A DNA stretch of 64,000 nucleotides from contig NZ_FNTV01000001.1 in NCBI RefSeq assembly GCF_900105965.1, positions 2,852,001 to 2,916,000 on the forward strand, in the 5' to 3' direction. The translations under genes were made by a program, and so were the position numbers. The notes beneath the pieces were generated by a model. It ran no database searches. It saw only the letters and a list, made by a program, of their open reading frames with translations, and had not been told where the DNA came from. The stretch comes from Arthrobacter alpinus. Its GTDB lineage: Bacteria > Actinomycetota > Actinomycetes > Actinomycetales > Micrococcaceae. Shown piece after piece: positions 43,267 through 52,402 of the stretch. Position 1 is the first letter of the stretch. Each line of letters opens with the position of its first letter.

Positions 43267-43487
43267 ACGGCACTTTCCTCGTCTCGGGTTCGGCGTTCCG
43301 CTTCGGCTTCCTTGAGGTCTTTCCGGAGTTGGTCGCGTTCCTCGCGGAGGGTTTTGTTGTCCTCGCGAAGAGACTCCCGCATCTCTGCTTCGAACTTCCG
43401 GTACAAGAGGTAGAAGCCAAGGACGCCTCCACCGCTAAGGACAGGCCCAACGACGGCCTTGAGAGTTTCCACAATCTGGGGGTCCAC
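43263..43487 (-). CDS. Small membrane protein with coiled coil
   Basis: 74 residues: a membrane segment near residues 8-28 and a charged coiled coil (KFEAEMRESLREDNKTLREERDQLRKDLKEAEAERR). The GTG start is used. The stop overlaps the collagen-like gene's start as ATGA, so both are made together. Its form is that of a holin or antiholin. Confidence 0.68.
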   Translation of the reverse strand: MDPQIVETLKAVVGPVLSGGGVLGFYLLYRKFEAEMRESLREDNKTLREERDQLRKDLKEAEAERRTRDEESAV

Positions 43488-43576
43488 ATTTAGCCCTCCT
43501 GGGACGGTCCGGTTGGCCAGTGCCCGGTCATTCCGTGGCCTTCAAAGGTGATTGCATGTGAGCCCCTTTCGGGCAT

Positions 43577-43598
43577 AAAAAAGGGCCCGAGGTGGGCC
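43577..43598 (-). terminator. Leftward terminator between fiber and lysis genes
   Basis: On the minus strand GGCCC-acctc-GGGCC is followed by TTTTTT. It would limit read-through from the tail operon into the lysis genes. Confidence 0.72.
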
Positions 43599-43661
43599 AT
43601 TGGAGATGGGGAAGATACCGGTCTTATCGGCCCCTTAGCACTTGGCTGCTATGCTTCCGCC

Positions 43662-43883
43662 ATGGGGAAAATACCGCCGATCTACCGGCTACGCGCATGG
43701 TTCACCGAAGCTACAGCCGACAATGAGACACGCAATCCTCGCGAGTGCCGCTATGGCAAAGCATCGGGAGCCGTAGATAACTGCACCGAAGTAGTTCAGC
43801 CGGGCGCGGGCGTCATGTACTCCGGTGCAGTCTTCTGTTCAGAAGATCACGCGATCCTAGATCAGGCCGAAGCCCTCATCTAG
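43662..43883 (+). CDS. Small cysteine-containing protein of unknown function
   Basis: 73 residues, opposite to the flanking late genes. It has three cysteines (ECRYG, DNCTE, FCSEDH) and a histidine that could hold a metal ion. A TATGCT element 7 bases before the ATG would give a leaderless transcript. Its stop overlaps the fiber gene's stop by 4 bp. Opposite orientation suggests expression in the lysogen. I do not recognise it. Confidence 0.45.
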   Translation: MGKIPPIYRLRAWFTEATADNETRNPRECRYGKASGAVDNCTEVVQPGAGVMYSGAVFCSEDHAILDQAEALI

Positions 43884-46120
43884 GCCGCGTCGCTGTACAC
43901 GGATCCAGTGGCAGCACAATAGGCCTGACCGGTGGCCGCGTGAAGTCCAGCCATGAGCCACGTGGCCGCGGTGTCAGTGAATTGGCCCTTGAGCGTTCCA
44001 TCGATGTAGACCTTTAGCGCATTGGTCGTGGCATCGTAGTCGATCTCAATCATGGTTCGGACAGTTCCTGTGGCGGGAAATACGCCAGTGATTACCTGAT
44101 CTACGATGCTCGTTGCCGAATCGAATGTTCGCAAGATTAGGTTTGCGCCATTGCGTAGGGCCAGGTACCCATACCGGATCAGAGCGCTATTGTCCGAGAC
44201 GGATTGTGCGAGCATCGGACCGTCCGCACCTGTTCCCAGCGTGGCCTCGAACATCCACCGTGCAGGGATCTTTGTTGCACCATCACGCAAGCTGACGCCT
44301 GAGAGTGTGTCAATCATGGCATCCGATCCGGTGAGGGAGAACCGGTTGGCCACTCCACCGACTGGATGCAGTGCCAGTGCCTTGTACTTCTGGCTAATTG
44401 CGGCAGGCTGTGAGGGGCGTACTGCAACGAAAGTAATGGCGTCAATTTCGATTCGGCCAGCGGTGCACGTAATCGTGATGTTGTCCGGCCCCAATCCACG
44501 GTATTCGTGCAGTGGAACGTAGGCCCAATGATTGCCAGATGCTGTTGGTGGCGCGGTTAGTGTTACCCGCTTCGTGGCCTTGCCCAGCGCCCCGCCGTTG
44601 TAAATGATTTCGAAGGTTCCGAATCCTTCTTCCGCCCGGTACATGTACAACTTGAGTACAGGCGTTACAGGAGCTTGTACATCAATTGCTAGGGTCAGAG
44701 TCTGCCCAGCAATGACAGCAATGGTTTGGCCCGTGGCTGATCCCGTCAGCGTGGAGTGCGTACCGCCTACATGTGCGCGCTGCCGTGCAACGTATTTCAT
44801 TCCTGGTGCTACACGGATTGGGTAAGCACCCTTGGGGCCGGTTAGTGCGGCCAGTCGGCGTCCGACTGTTCCATAAAAGGCCGGGGTCCCGTGAATGCCA
44901 TCAGTCCAATAGGCGTCCAATTCAGGGAGACCCTGCACGAGCTCAGCGATATCGACGTACCGTGCCCCGTACCGCAGTGCGGTTGCTCGGTCCGCGGCGG
45001 CCGCGGCGAAGATCCTTCGTGCGTGTGCAGTGGTGGTTACCGGCGAACCGCCAACAACAATAACCTCAGCACCGCGGGCGTTGGCTCGGTCGATGAGGGC
45101 ACGAAAGTTAGCCAAGGTTTGGGCGTCCGTAAGGATTCCGCCCCGGTTCCCGTAGTCCATGGCGTCGTTGGTGTCGAGCCAGAACAACTCTACGTCACCC
45201 GATTGCCCCGCTACCCATCGCGTGAGGGCTTGCTTGGTCTGGTCTCCGGGGTAGGACTGGTTTATGACACTGACCGCAGACGGGTTATTCAGTGTTGCTT
45301 GGGATTCGAAGGCCACGGTGGTTGGCGTGGATGAGCGGGCTTGGGTGGCACCGTTCGTGGCGGGGGTGGTTCCTGATGCGCTAACGTCCTGCCCGTACAA
45401 CAACGAGTGCCCCGTTAGCGCAATGGTCTTGGTTGCCCCATCGGCGGACTTCTTGAGACCCTGACCTTCGGACGGTCGATCGAGGGCAACACCGTCTACG
45501 ATGGCGGCGGTTAGGACGACTTCCGCAGCTCCCCCCGGACCGATTGCAGCGATTACCGCTGACCCTGCCGGCGCACCAACAAGACCTGCCGCTGCCTGTG
45601 CCGCAGCCTTGGCGGCTTCGGCCTGGGCCACCGTGGATGCGAGTTGTTCAGCCACAGCGTTAGCGGCATTTGTAGCCGCTGTCTGCGCGGCAACTCTCGA
45701 TGCGTCCGCGTCGGCAGCCACGCCCGCAAGAGTCTCAGCGACCTCCCCAGCAGCGTTCGTAGCTGCCAGCGCAGCAGCACCAGCCGACGCATCTGCGGCA
45801 CCCGCCGAAGCATTCGCAGCAGCAGCCGACGACTCAGCAGCATCCTTCATGCCCCGGTACGACTCGAAAGTGCCAGTGAAACCGCCACCATCCCACGCGA
45901 CCTGGTCCAACGTGGCATGCCTGAACGCCGGGCCAAACCCATTGGCGTTAATCGCCACCGGGTTAGCAATCGTCAAGGAACCGCTAATATCAGTGATCGT
46001 CACCGGAGTCTTGGTCGGGTCGCCCGGAGCGTAGAGAAGAATCGTCCCACCCTTGGCAACATTTTCTGAGTTGTTCGGGTCAACCGCAAACATCTGCGTG
46101 AAGGTATAAGGTGCTGGCAT
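43880..46120 (-). CDS. Tail fiber/baseplate protein with SGNH hydrolase domain
   Basis: 746 residues. The first ~90 residues are the attachment domain common in actinophage fibers. An Ala-rich coiled stalk covers about 90-200. The SGNH/GDSL esterase domain follows, with Ser239 (TGHSLLYG), Asn319 (WLDTND) and Asp408/His411 (WTDGIHG) as catalytic set. The last ~280 residues contain jelly-roll type strands (LamG-like) for binding. The enzyme could remove acyl groups from the host wall polymer during adsorption. Confidence 0.83.
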   Translation of the reverse strand: MPAPYTFTQMFAVDPNNSENVAKGGTILLYAPGDPTKTPVTITDISGSLTIANPVAINANGFGPAFRHATLDQVAWDGGGFTGTFESYRGMKDAAESSAAAANASAGAADASAGAAALAATNAAGEVAETLAGVAADADASRVAAQTAATNAANAVAEQLASTVAQAEAAKAAAQAAAGLVGAPAGSAVIAAIGPGGAAEVVLTAAIVDGVALDRPSEGQGLKKSADGATKTIALTGHSLLYGQDVSASGTTPATNGATQARSSTPTTVAFESQATLNNPSAVSVINQSYPGDQTKQALTRWVAGQSGDVELFWLDTNDAMDYGNRGGILTDAQTLANFRALIDRANARGAEVIVVGGSPVTTTAHARRIFAAAAADRATALRYGARYVDIAELVQGLPELDAYWTDGIHGTPAFYGTVGRRLAALTGPKGAYPIRVAPGMKYVARQRAHVGGTHSTLTGSATGQTIAVIAGQTLTLAIDVQAPVTPVLKLYMYRAEEGFGTFEIIYNGGALGKATKRVTLTAPPTASGNHWAYVPLHEYRGLGPDNITITCTAGRIEIDAITFVAVRPSQPAAISQKYKALALHPVGGVANRFSLTGSDAMIDTLSGVSLRDGATKIPARWMFEATLGTGADGPMLAQSVSDNSALIRYGYLALRNGANLILRTFDSATSIVDQVITGVFPATGTVRTMIEIDYDATTNALKVYIDGTLKGQFTDTAATWLMAGLHAATGQAYCAATGSVYSDAA

Positions 46121-46152
46121 TGAAGCCTCCTAAAGAAGTTGAGACAGAAAGG

Positions 46153-47124
46153 TCAAGAGACGGGAAGCTTCCATGCGATGGTTGCCGTGATGCGAGACCC
46201 GTTAGAAATTGGTGTGTTGCCGCCCGTTGAACGGACTGTCACAGTGCCAGCGAGGTTGACGCAGATGCCTACGCCACCCCATGACGGGCCAGAAACCACG
46301 CCAGCACCGAACACGGATGCATCAGCAGGCCGCCACCCAGCCGGGATGAGCGTGCCAGTTACCAGATTTCGCTCAGAAGCGGCCTCAATAGTGAACGCCG
46401 GGCCAGAGATGCGAACGACAAGGAGGCTCATAACGATCTGCGCTTCCTTGCCATCCACAGACAAAGTACGAGACAACCGAACCCCATACGCCCAACCAGT
46501 ATCCGGGGCGCTAACAGCAATAACATCAGCACCAATCGAGTACGGCGCCGACCATGCCCACGTCCCATTCGGCCCCTGCGCAAACCGCCACGGGGTGGAG
46601 CCGATCATCACATCAGCACCCGGGCGAGCCAAGTAATTCAAGGCCAGAACATCAGCCGCAACCATGCCGCCATTACCAGCCCAGCAACGCAGGTCAATGA
46701 TCTGGGAAGGAGTATTGACACCACCAACCCACTTGACCAAAGCAAGCGGCTGATCGTCCTCAACACCGGGGCCCTTGGTTCGTAGCGTCTCAATGTTCGG
46801 GGTTGTCGAGCCACCCTGAATAGCAACGAGCGTTGACGGTCCACCAAGCAAGGGTTGCCAGTTACGGCGCACCACAATCAGATCCCAACGAGTCCCGCTA
46901 GCAAGCGTGGAGCACTGGACCGTCTGCGTCGTCTCAGCCGTATCCGACACACCGTAACCGTGAGCCTTCCCGGCAGCAACGTTCAACGCATAGGGAATGG
47001 ACGGGTGTGTGGCAACCATGAAATCACCCTCACCAATAACGCCATAGTCCGCGGCGCCAGCACGATTGGTTGCCCGGTCAGTCTCAGTCACCGGGCCGTC
47101 ATAAAACTTGCTCACCAAAACCAT
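46153..47124 (-). CDS. Minor tail protein
   Basis: 323 residues, mostly beta structure, no known catalytic motif. It is coupled to the upstream gene by TAATG. Its place between the Gp37-like protein and the fiber is that of a receptor-binding or tip protein of actinophages. The name rests on gene order. Confidence 0.7.
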   Translation of the reverse strand: MVLVSKFYDGPVTETDRATNRAGAADYGVIGEGDFMVATHPSIPYALNVAAGKAHGYGVSDTAETTQTVQCSTLASGTRWDLIVVRRNWQPLLGGPSTLVAIQGGSTTPNIETLRTKGPGVEDDQPLALVKWVGGVNTPSQIIDLRCWAGNGGMVAADVLALNYLARPGADVMIGSTPWRFAQGPNGTWAWSAPYSIGADVIAVSAPDTGWAYGVRLSRTLSVDGKEAQIVMSLLVVRISGPAFTIEAASERNLVTGTLIPAGWRPADASVFGAGVVSGPSWGGVGICVNLAGTVTVRSTGGNTPISNGSRITATIAWKLPVS

Positions 47125-48230
47125 TAGCGGGCCATCCTATCCATGTTGTCGCGCTTCAAATCGCGGATTCGTTTAGCAAGCTTCACGTCGGGATCGTCCG
47201 TGCGCTCGCCGATGATTGGGGTGGCAAGGTCGCCGTCTTTGTTCCAAGACAGCTGCACCTCGCGCAGGGTATCCGTGAATAGTTGGCCATTGATTCGGGC
47301 AGTCACCCTGTCCCCGATCCGCAGCCCATCACCGCCATAACGGAAGTGCGGCGTCTCGGAGAGCTCCAAGGACAGGCCCGACATGGGCGCCCCGTCGCCC
47401 AGTGCCTCGGCCGCACGTTCGGCGTACACGTCACCAACAGAAGAATCGCGAGCATCTTGGAACACCTCGATGATGTCCACCCACTCGGATTCACGGGCCC
47501 CATCTGAGAAGCCCTTGAAGGTGCGCGCAACTCCCTCGCCCTGTCCACCGACGACTACGCGGGTGGCTGTTGGCGCGGCGAGTGAGTATGTGCCACCAAT
47601 TACGGTTCCGGATGCAGGGCTAAGAATGTGTGGGTAGTCGCGGGGTGTGTAGCAATCCAGCAGAAGCCCGTCACCGTCCTGTCGAACAGTTACGCCAATG
47701 CCTGCCTGATCGACTGCGGGAAACAGCCGGTCATAGGTGGGATGGAAGCGGAAGGTGTACGTTCCCACGGCGCCACGGCCAAGGTCAGGGGCAATGGTCA
47801 GCGGGTAGCCAAGGCGTGTAGCAGCCTCGGCCATGACCGTCTTGACTACCGTCTCGGCCGGGCCGGTGATCGTCCGATACTCCACGTTCTGCCCGGTCAG
47901 TGGCGCCGTTGGTTTCGGCCATGCCAGCCAGTTATGCAGGATGCGAAAGTCACCCTCGACGTTGAATGTCAGCACCGATGCCATGTTGAAATCGCCGGTA
48001 GCGAGTCGCACCGGGCCGGACATTTGAAACTCGCCATGGCGGTAGATCATGACCCGCGCACCCGGGGCCATGAGATCCGCGGCGCGCAGGTGATCGGAAT
48101 CAATCGCGAACGTCGCCGTGGGCTTCATGTTGTGCCGTGGAGTTGGCTTCAAATCGATCGGGTTGCCCACCCAGCCCTTGAACGTCCAGCCCTGGTAGAC
48201 CACGATTGAATACGGTGTCTCGTTAGCCAT
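47124..48230 (-). CDS. Tail-tip protein, siphovirus Gp37-like
   Basis: 368 residues similar in pattern to the ReqiPepy6 Gp37-like family: an N-terminal beta domain, VGGQGEGVARTFKGF in the middle and a C-terminal charged helix. Members form the tail-tip hub (Tal-like). ATG at 48230 lies within TAATG at the end of the upstream gene, with GGAGGG before it. Confidence 0.78.
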   Translation of the reverse strand: MANETPYSIVVYQGWTFKGWVGNPIDLKPTPRHNMKPTATFAIDSDHLRAADLMAPGARVMIYRHGEFQMSGPVRLATGDFNMASVLTFNVEGDFRILHNWLAWPKPTAPLTGQNVEYRTITGPAETVVKTVMAEAATRLGYPLTIAPDLGRGAVGTYTFRFHPTYDRLFPAVDQAGIGVTVRQDGDGLLLDCYTPRDYPHILSPASGTVIGGTYSLAAPTATRVVVGGQGEGVARTFKGFSDGARESEWVDIIEVFQDARDSSVGDVYAERAAEALGDGAPMSGLSLELSETPHFRYGGDGLRIGDRVTARINGQLFTDTLREVQLSWNKDGDLATPIIGERTDDPDVKLAKRIRDLKRDNMDRMAR

Positions 48231-49204
48231 TAGCGGGCCCTCCAATACTTATTGCGAACTTCCGCAATGACCGCGCCTTGGCCGGTCATTGTGATTGTCA
48301 GGGCGCGATTCTGGCCGCGAGGAATAGCAACGAACTTTGATTCAGGGTCAAGGTCGCTGGTTCGGTCTACGGGGTCGGTGATCTTGCTGCCGTCCCATTC
48401 GCCGTACCAGAGCACCTGGCCGTTGATCGGGTCCGTGTCGATCTGCACCGCGTACCCCCCGGCGATGTCGAAGGGAACCGCGATATTGGAACCCTCAACA
48501 CCGACAGAGACCGCCGTCGTAGGGCCAACCACCGTCCAGATCGGATAGGTGGGCACATCTCCATCGTTAGAGAACTTAGCGCTGCCCAAACTGCCACCAG
48601 CGGACAGGTAATGAATGACATCATCGGCGTACCCGTAAGTGATGCGGTCTTCTGCGGTGACGTAGTAGTTCCGCAAGTCACCCTGCGCCCACGAATTCCT
48701 GACCGTCTCACCCAACCAATAAGGCTGATCAGCAAGCAGGGTCACCCCATACTTTGCCCAACCCCGATACACCGAGTCATGCAAAGTCTCATCATCAGAG
48801 CTCACAAGGCGAAGGTTCAGAGTGCGCCGGCCGCCACCTGGAATGTGGCTAGTCCAAGTGCCCTCAAAGTCAGGATCGAGACTCCGCCAAAATGCCGAAT
48901 CACGGGCCATGAACTCATCAGAACCAGTGTCCGAATAGAGGAACAGCGGCCAGAAGCACTCCCGATCATTCGTAGATGTGCCACGATGACGCGACCCAGC
49001 AACCATGGGAGACTTCGTTGACTGCCGCTCAAAGTCAGGCAGGTGCAAACCGCGCACACCCGGCATAAGGAACAGGCCAGACTTCGGGTTAGTCAGCTCC
49101 CACTCAGACCCATCCCACCCCCGCCACGACAAGTCCTGCGCCTGCCATGGCGGGGCTGGTGGCGCCGGAGGAACGTACGGCAACGCATAAGCAAAATTCA
49201 CCAT
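48230..49204 (-). CDS. Distal tail protein (Dit-like)
   Basis: 324 residues. The pattern GLFLMPGVRGLHLPDFERQSTKSPMVAGSRHRGT and the two-domain beta layout agree with siphovirus distal tail proteins. It connects the tail tube to the tip and is encoded directly after the tape measure, as in most siphoviruses. Confidence 0.8.
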   Translation of the reverse strand: MVNFAYALPYVPPAPPAPPWQAQDLSWRGWDGSEWELTNPKSGLFLMPGVRGLHLPDFERQSTKSPMVAGSRHRGTSTNDRECFWPLFLYSDTGSDEFMARDSAFWRSLDPDFEGTWTSHIPGGGRRTLNLRLVSSDDETLHDSVYRGWAKYGVTLLADQPYWLGETVRNSWAQGDLRNYYVTAEDRITYGYADDVIHYLSAGGSLGSAKFSNDGDVPTYPIWTVVGPTTAVSVGVEGSNIAVPFDIAGGYAVQIDTDPINGQVLWYGEWDGSKITDPVDRTSDLDPESKFVAIPRGQNRALTITMTGQGAVIAEVRNKYWRAR

Positions 49205-49213
49205 ACTGGCCTC

Positions 49214-51361
49214 CTAGAAGTAGACACTGAAGGTGTCACGTCGCTTCGTTTCAATGCGGTTGGCAATCTCGTATGGATCCCAGCCAACGTTTCCGTTGAA
49301 GATGACGTCACCGCCGCCAGCCTTACCGCCCACGCCTTCTGGGAGGTGCTGTGAAAGCTTGGACAGTGGGATGACAGCCTCGGGCCCAGCCTCACCAACA
49401 ACGGCGAGAGTGGGCCGGGTGATCACACCGCCCTCAGCGAGCATGGGGATGGATGGAACAGACCAGCCATTGCCGCCCACGCCAGGAACCCAGTCAGGAA
49501 TCTTGAAGCTGATCTGCCCAACAGTGCCGTTCCAGAAGCCCGCGATGGCGTTGAATGCGTTCCGGAATGGGGACATGATCGAATTGGCGATGCTCTGGAA
49601 GATCCCAGACACAGTGCCAATGGCGCCACTGAAAAATCCAATGATTCCGTTCCAAGCGCCGGATACGAAAGAACTTATTCCGTTCCATGCGCCGGCCCAG
49701 ATGGAGCTAATAGCACCAAGGACGTTTGAAATTACGGCTCGAACCGTGTTGATGTAGCCGGTTATGAAGCCGACTATTCCGCCCCAGATCGCAGAGGCCA
49801 CGGAGCTGACCAGATTCCACGTATTGGCCCAGATCATCTGAGCCGCCATGACCCCGACGGTGATTATTGTCCGGATCGTGTTTATGTAGCCAGTTATGAA
49901 ACCGACAATTCCGGACCAGACGGCCATTGCCACCGACGAAACAAAGCCCCATACAGCGGCCCATGTGGTACTAATCCAGCTCAGGACTGTTCCGATAAGG
50001 TTGCCGGCGTTGGTGATCGTGGCCTGAATGAACCCCCACACCGCGCTCCACACGTCTTGGAAGAATGTTGTCTGAGTTGCCAAGTAGATGATGCCTGCCA
50101 CCAGCGCGACAATGATCAGAATGAGCCACGTGATCGGGTTCGCAAGCAGGGCTGCGTTCGCTGCCCAGATACTCGCTGTCCATGCAACAAAGGCACCCAC
50201 GAGGGTGGCGCCAATAATTCCGGCAACCACGCCTAACACCCACGTGTTCTCGCTAAGCCATGCGCCGAATTGCTGCAACATGGGCATCGCGCCCGCTAGC
50301 GCCCCGGATATCTGACCGAAAACATTTGACGCCAAAGGCTCCAGGGCCAGCATTGCGTTGTTCTTGACAAGCTGCCACGACTCAGCAAAGTCGGCAGTGT
50401 CGGCGGCCGTTCCAAGGATGGAATCCGACGTCTGCCCAGCAGCCTTACTAAGGTCATCAAGGTTGATAGATCCGGACTTGAGTGCACCAACAAACTGTGA
50501 TGCGCCCTTAGTTCCGAAGACCTTGGCCGCCAGATTGATCGCACCAGCCTCGTCACCGCTCGCGATGAAGCCTTGCAGCTCACCAGTCACGCGCTTGAAC
50601 GCGTCCTTAGGTGCCTCGCCATCCTTCGCCAGTGTCACAAGTGACTTGCTCATGGATGCCATGACGGCGCTAGAGTTCAGGCCAGCCTTATCGAGTGAAC
50701 CAACCAGCACGGCGGTCTCTTCGAAATTGAACCCAAGCGCCTGAACTGCCGGCGCATTCTTTTGCACCGACGCGGCAAGGTCATTCATGCCAACGCCGGT
50801 TGCCTGCGACACCTGAAAGAGGTGGTCCATGGCGCCGGAGACATCATCACCAGTGATCTTGAACGCGCTGAAAGCTGCCGATGTCTTTCCAATATCGACG
50901 GACTCCCCGAGGATGTTCCCGGCCTGCAGGTACTGTGACGCCACGGTTTGCAGTGTGTCCCCAGTGAGGCCCATGCGAGTGTTGATGTCAGCCACGGCAG
51001 TACCAATGTCACCAAATTCGGCAGGCACCGTCTTGCCAACGTTCTTGGCTACATCAACGAGGCCGTCCAGGGCCTCGCCTGTGGCTCCCGTTCCAATGCG
51101 GATCGTGTCAGCAACGTCATCAAATGATTCCGCAATCTTCCACAGGCCAGTGAATGCGCCAGTGACAGCGGCCGCCCCGGCAAGGGCCGCCAAGCCCTTG
51201 CCGAAACTGCCGGAGAACTTACTGCCAGCAGCGGAACCAGCCCCATCACCGGCCTTGGAGGCGCTAGGAATGAGGGCATCAGCAATCGCACCCTGACCAC
51301 CCTCGAAAGACGGGATCAGATGGACATACGCCTTGGCAATATCAACGCCGTTCTCAGCCAA
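49214..51361 (-). CDS. Tail tape measure protein
   Basis: 715 residues, rich in Gly/Ala, with a membrane-prone middle (VLGVVAGIIGATLVGAFVAW... to LILIIVALVAGIIYLATQ, about 390-440). Three related segments of the form W.GIVGFITGYINT.R lie in its C-terminal half, signs of internal duplication. The N-terminal TMP core (AESFDDVADTIRIGTGATGEALDGL) is typical. The TTG start has AAGGGGG before it. Its length sets the tail length. Confidence 0.92.
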   Translation of the reverse strand: MAENGVDIAKAYVHLIPSFEGGQGAIADALIPSASKAGDGAGSAAGSKFSGSFGKGLAALAGAAAVTGAFTGLWKIAESFDDVADTIRIGTGATGEALDGLVDVAKNVGKTVPAEFGDIGTAVADINTRMGLTGDTLQTVASQYLQAGNILGESVDIGKTSAAFSAFKITGDDVSGAMDHLFQVSQATGVGMNDLAASVQKNAPAVQALGFNFEETAVLVGSLDKAGLNSSAVMASMSKSLVTLAKDGEAPKDAFKRVTGELQGFIASGDEAGAINLAAKVFGTKGASQFVGALKSGSINLDDLSKAAGQTSDSILGTAADTADFAESWQLVKNNAMLALEPLASNVFGQISGALAGAMPMLQQFGAWLSENTWVLGVVAGIIGATLVGAFVAWTASIWAANAALLANPITWLILIIVALVAGIIYLATQTTFFQDVWSAVWGFIQATITNAGNLIGTVLSWISTTWAAVWGFVSSVAMAVWSGIVGFITGYINTIRTIITVGVMAAQMIWANTWNLVSSVASAIWGGIVGFITGYINTVRAVISNVLGAISSIWAGAWNGISSFVSGAWNGIIGFFSGAIGTVSGIFQSIANSIMSPFRNAFNAIAGFWNGTVGQISFKIPDWVPGVGGNGWSVPSIPMLAEGGVITRPTLAVVGEAGPEAVIPLSKLSQHLPEGVGGKAGGGDVIFNGNVGWDPYEIANRIETKRRDTFSVYF

Positions 51362-51401
51362 CGTGACCCCCTTTTGGGCATAATGGTGATAGAATATATG
51401 T

Positions 51402-51965
51402 ATGGCAAAAGAATGCAGTTTCGACGGATGCGAACGAGTTCACGAATCACGCGGCCTGTGCAAATCACACGCCCAACAGCAGCGCGAAGGGAGGTCATTA
51501 AAGCCCATCCACACGAAGACTTCCTCCAAGGAGGTGTTCTTTTGGGAACGTGTGGAAAAGTCCAGCGGGTGCTGGAACTGGACGGGAAAGAAGACAACCC
51601 ATGGATACGGACAGATGAAGCACGGCGGAACCGTACGGGCCGCGCACCGGTACTCGTGGGAGCTAGCGCACGGGGAACTGGACGAGAATCTTTCGATTGA
51701 TCACTTGTGCCATAACCCACCGTGCGTAAACCCTGATCATCTAAGGGCCGTAAGCCACCGGAGCAATATGGAGAACCGGATTTCTTCCCATAGCAATAGC
51801 AAGTCCGGAGTCAGGGGAGTTATGTGGGACGCCGAAAAGAAGAACTGGCGAGCCCGCGTAGCGTCGGACGGAAAGAAAATAAACGTCGGAAGATTTTCTA
51901 GTCTCGAAGAAGCCAATGCAGCTGCTCTAGAGGTGCGCGCAAAACTATTCGAAGTAACCGACTGA
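51402..51965 (+). CDS. HNH homing endonuclease with AP2 domain
   Basis: 187 residues against the direction of the tail operon. A small Cys/His zinc motif (CSFDGCERVHESRGLCKSH) precedes an HNH_3 core (AHRYSWELAHGELDENLSIDHLCHNPPCVNPDHLRAVSH). The C-terminal AP2 domain (SGVRGVMWDAEKKNWRARV) binds DNA. This layout is typical of free-standing phage homing endonucleases. It stands between tape measure and tail-chaperone genes and carries its own promoter-like region and a hairpin at its end, so it is a mobile insertion. Confidence 0.93.
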   Translation: MAKECSFDGCERVHESRGLCKSHAQQQREGRSLKPIHTKTSSKEVFFWERVEKSSGCWNWTGKKTTHGYGQMKHGGTVRAAHRYSWELAHGELDENLSIDHLCHNPPCVNPDHLRAVSHRSNMENRISSHSNSKSGVRGVMWDAEKKNWRARVASDGKKINVGRFSSLEEANAAALEVRAKLFEVTD

Positions 51966-51988
51966 TCGCCCCGACAGTCGGTTACTTC
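51951..51988. terminator. Hairpin at the end of the homing endonuclease gene
   Basis: Perfect 13-bp arms GAAGTAACCGACT and AGTCGGTTACTTC with a 12-base loop, overlapping the stop codon. It fits termination or mRNA protection of the rightward gene, though no T run follows. Confidence 0.6.
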
Positions 51989-51994
51989 GGCAAT

Positions 51995-52014
51995 AAAAAA
52001 GACCCCTAAAGGTC
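51995..52014 (-). terminator. Leftward terminator after the tail chaperone gene
   Basis: On the minus strand GACC-tttagg-GGTC is followed by TTTTTT. It overlaps the last codon of the T extension and lies before the tape measure. Confidence 0.6.
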
Positions 52015-52402
52015 AGTTGGATTCCCACCAGTCATTGAATTGACTGATCGGTATTGGCTCACTGCCGAATGTTTTATCGCCAGATTCCACACCGGGCCGT
52101 TTGATCGGCTTCGGGTGCGGGGAATTCTTGCGCCCCGCTCGTTGCCAATTGCCCTCAGCGAGCATGTCTCCGATGAGGGCTAGTAGCTGTGCGTTGACTT
52201 CGCCATTCGCCCAGGCTGCCGTCTCTGGATGCATCACCCGAGCAATGGACGATGATGTGGGAGCGTGCCGAATGATCACCCATAGGTCACGCCACGACAA
52301 GGCCGGTGTGCCAAGGTCGCCAATGTGCTTCCCGATGGTCAGCAGATGGTACTCAATGGCCTCGCCGAACTCGTCTAGGAGTTGGACAAGGCCGAAGATT
52401 CC
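52013..52402 (-). CDS. Tail assembly chaperone T extension (reached by -1 frameshift)
   Basis: A 129-codon frame that has no good start of its own but continues from the G gene if the ribosome slips back one base at the G run complementary to 52401-52405. The slip gives ...SLG-GIFGLVQLLDEFGEAIEYHLLTIG..., a natural helix-rich continuation up to WWESN. This is the G/GT arrangement of lambda-like and actinophage tail chaperones placed directly before the tape measure. Confidence 0.82.
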   Translation of the reverse strand, partial: GIFGLVQLLDEFGEAIEYHLLTIGKHIGDLGTPALSWRDLWVIIRHAPTSSSIARVMHPETAAWANGEVNAQLLALIGDMLAEGNWQRAGRKNSPHPKPIKRPGVESGDKTFGSEPIPISQFNDWWESN

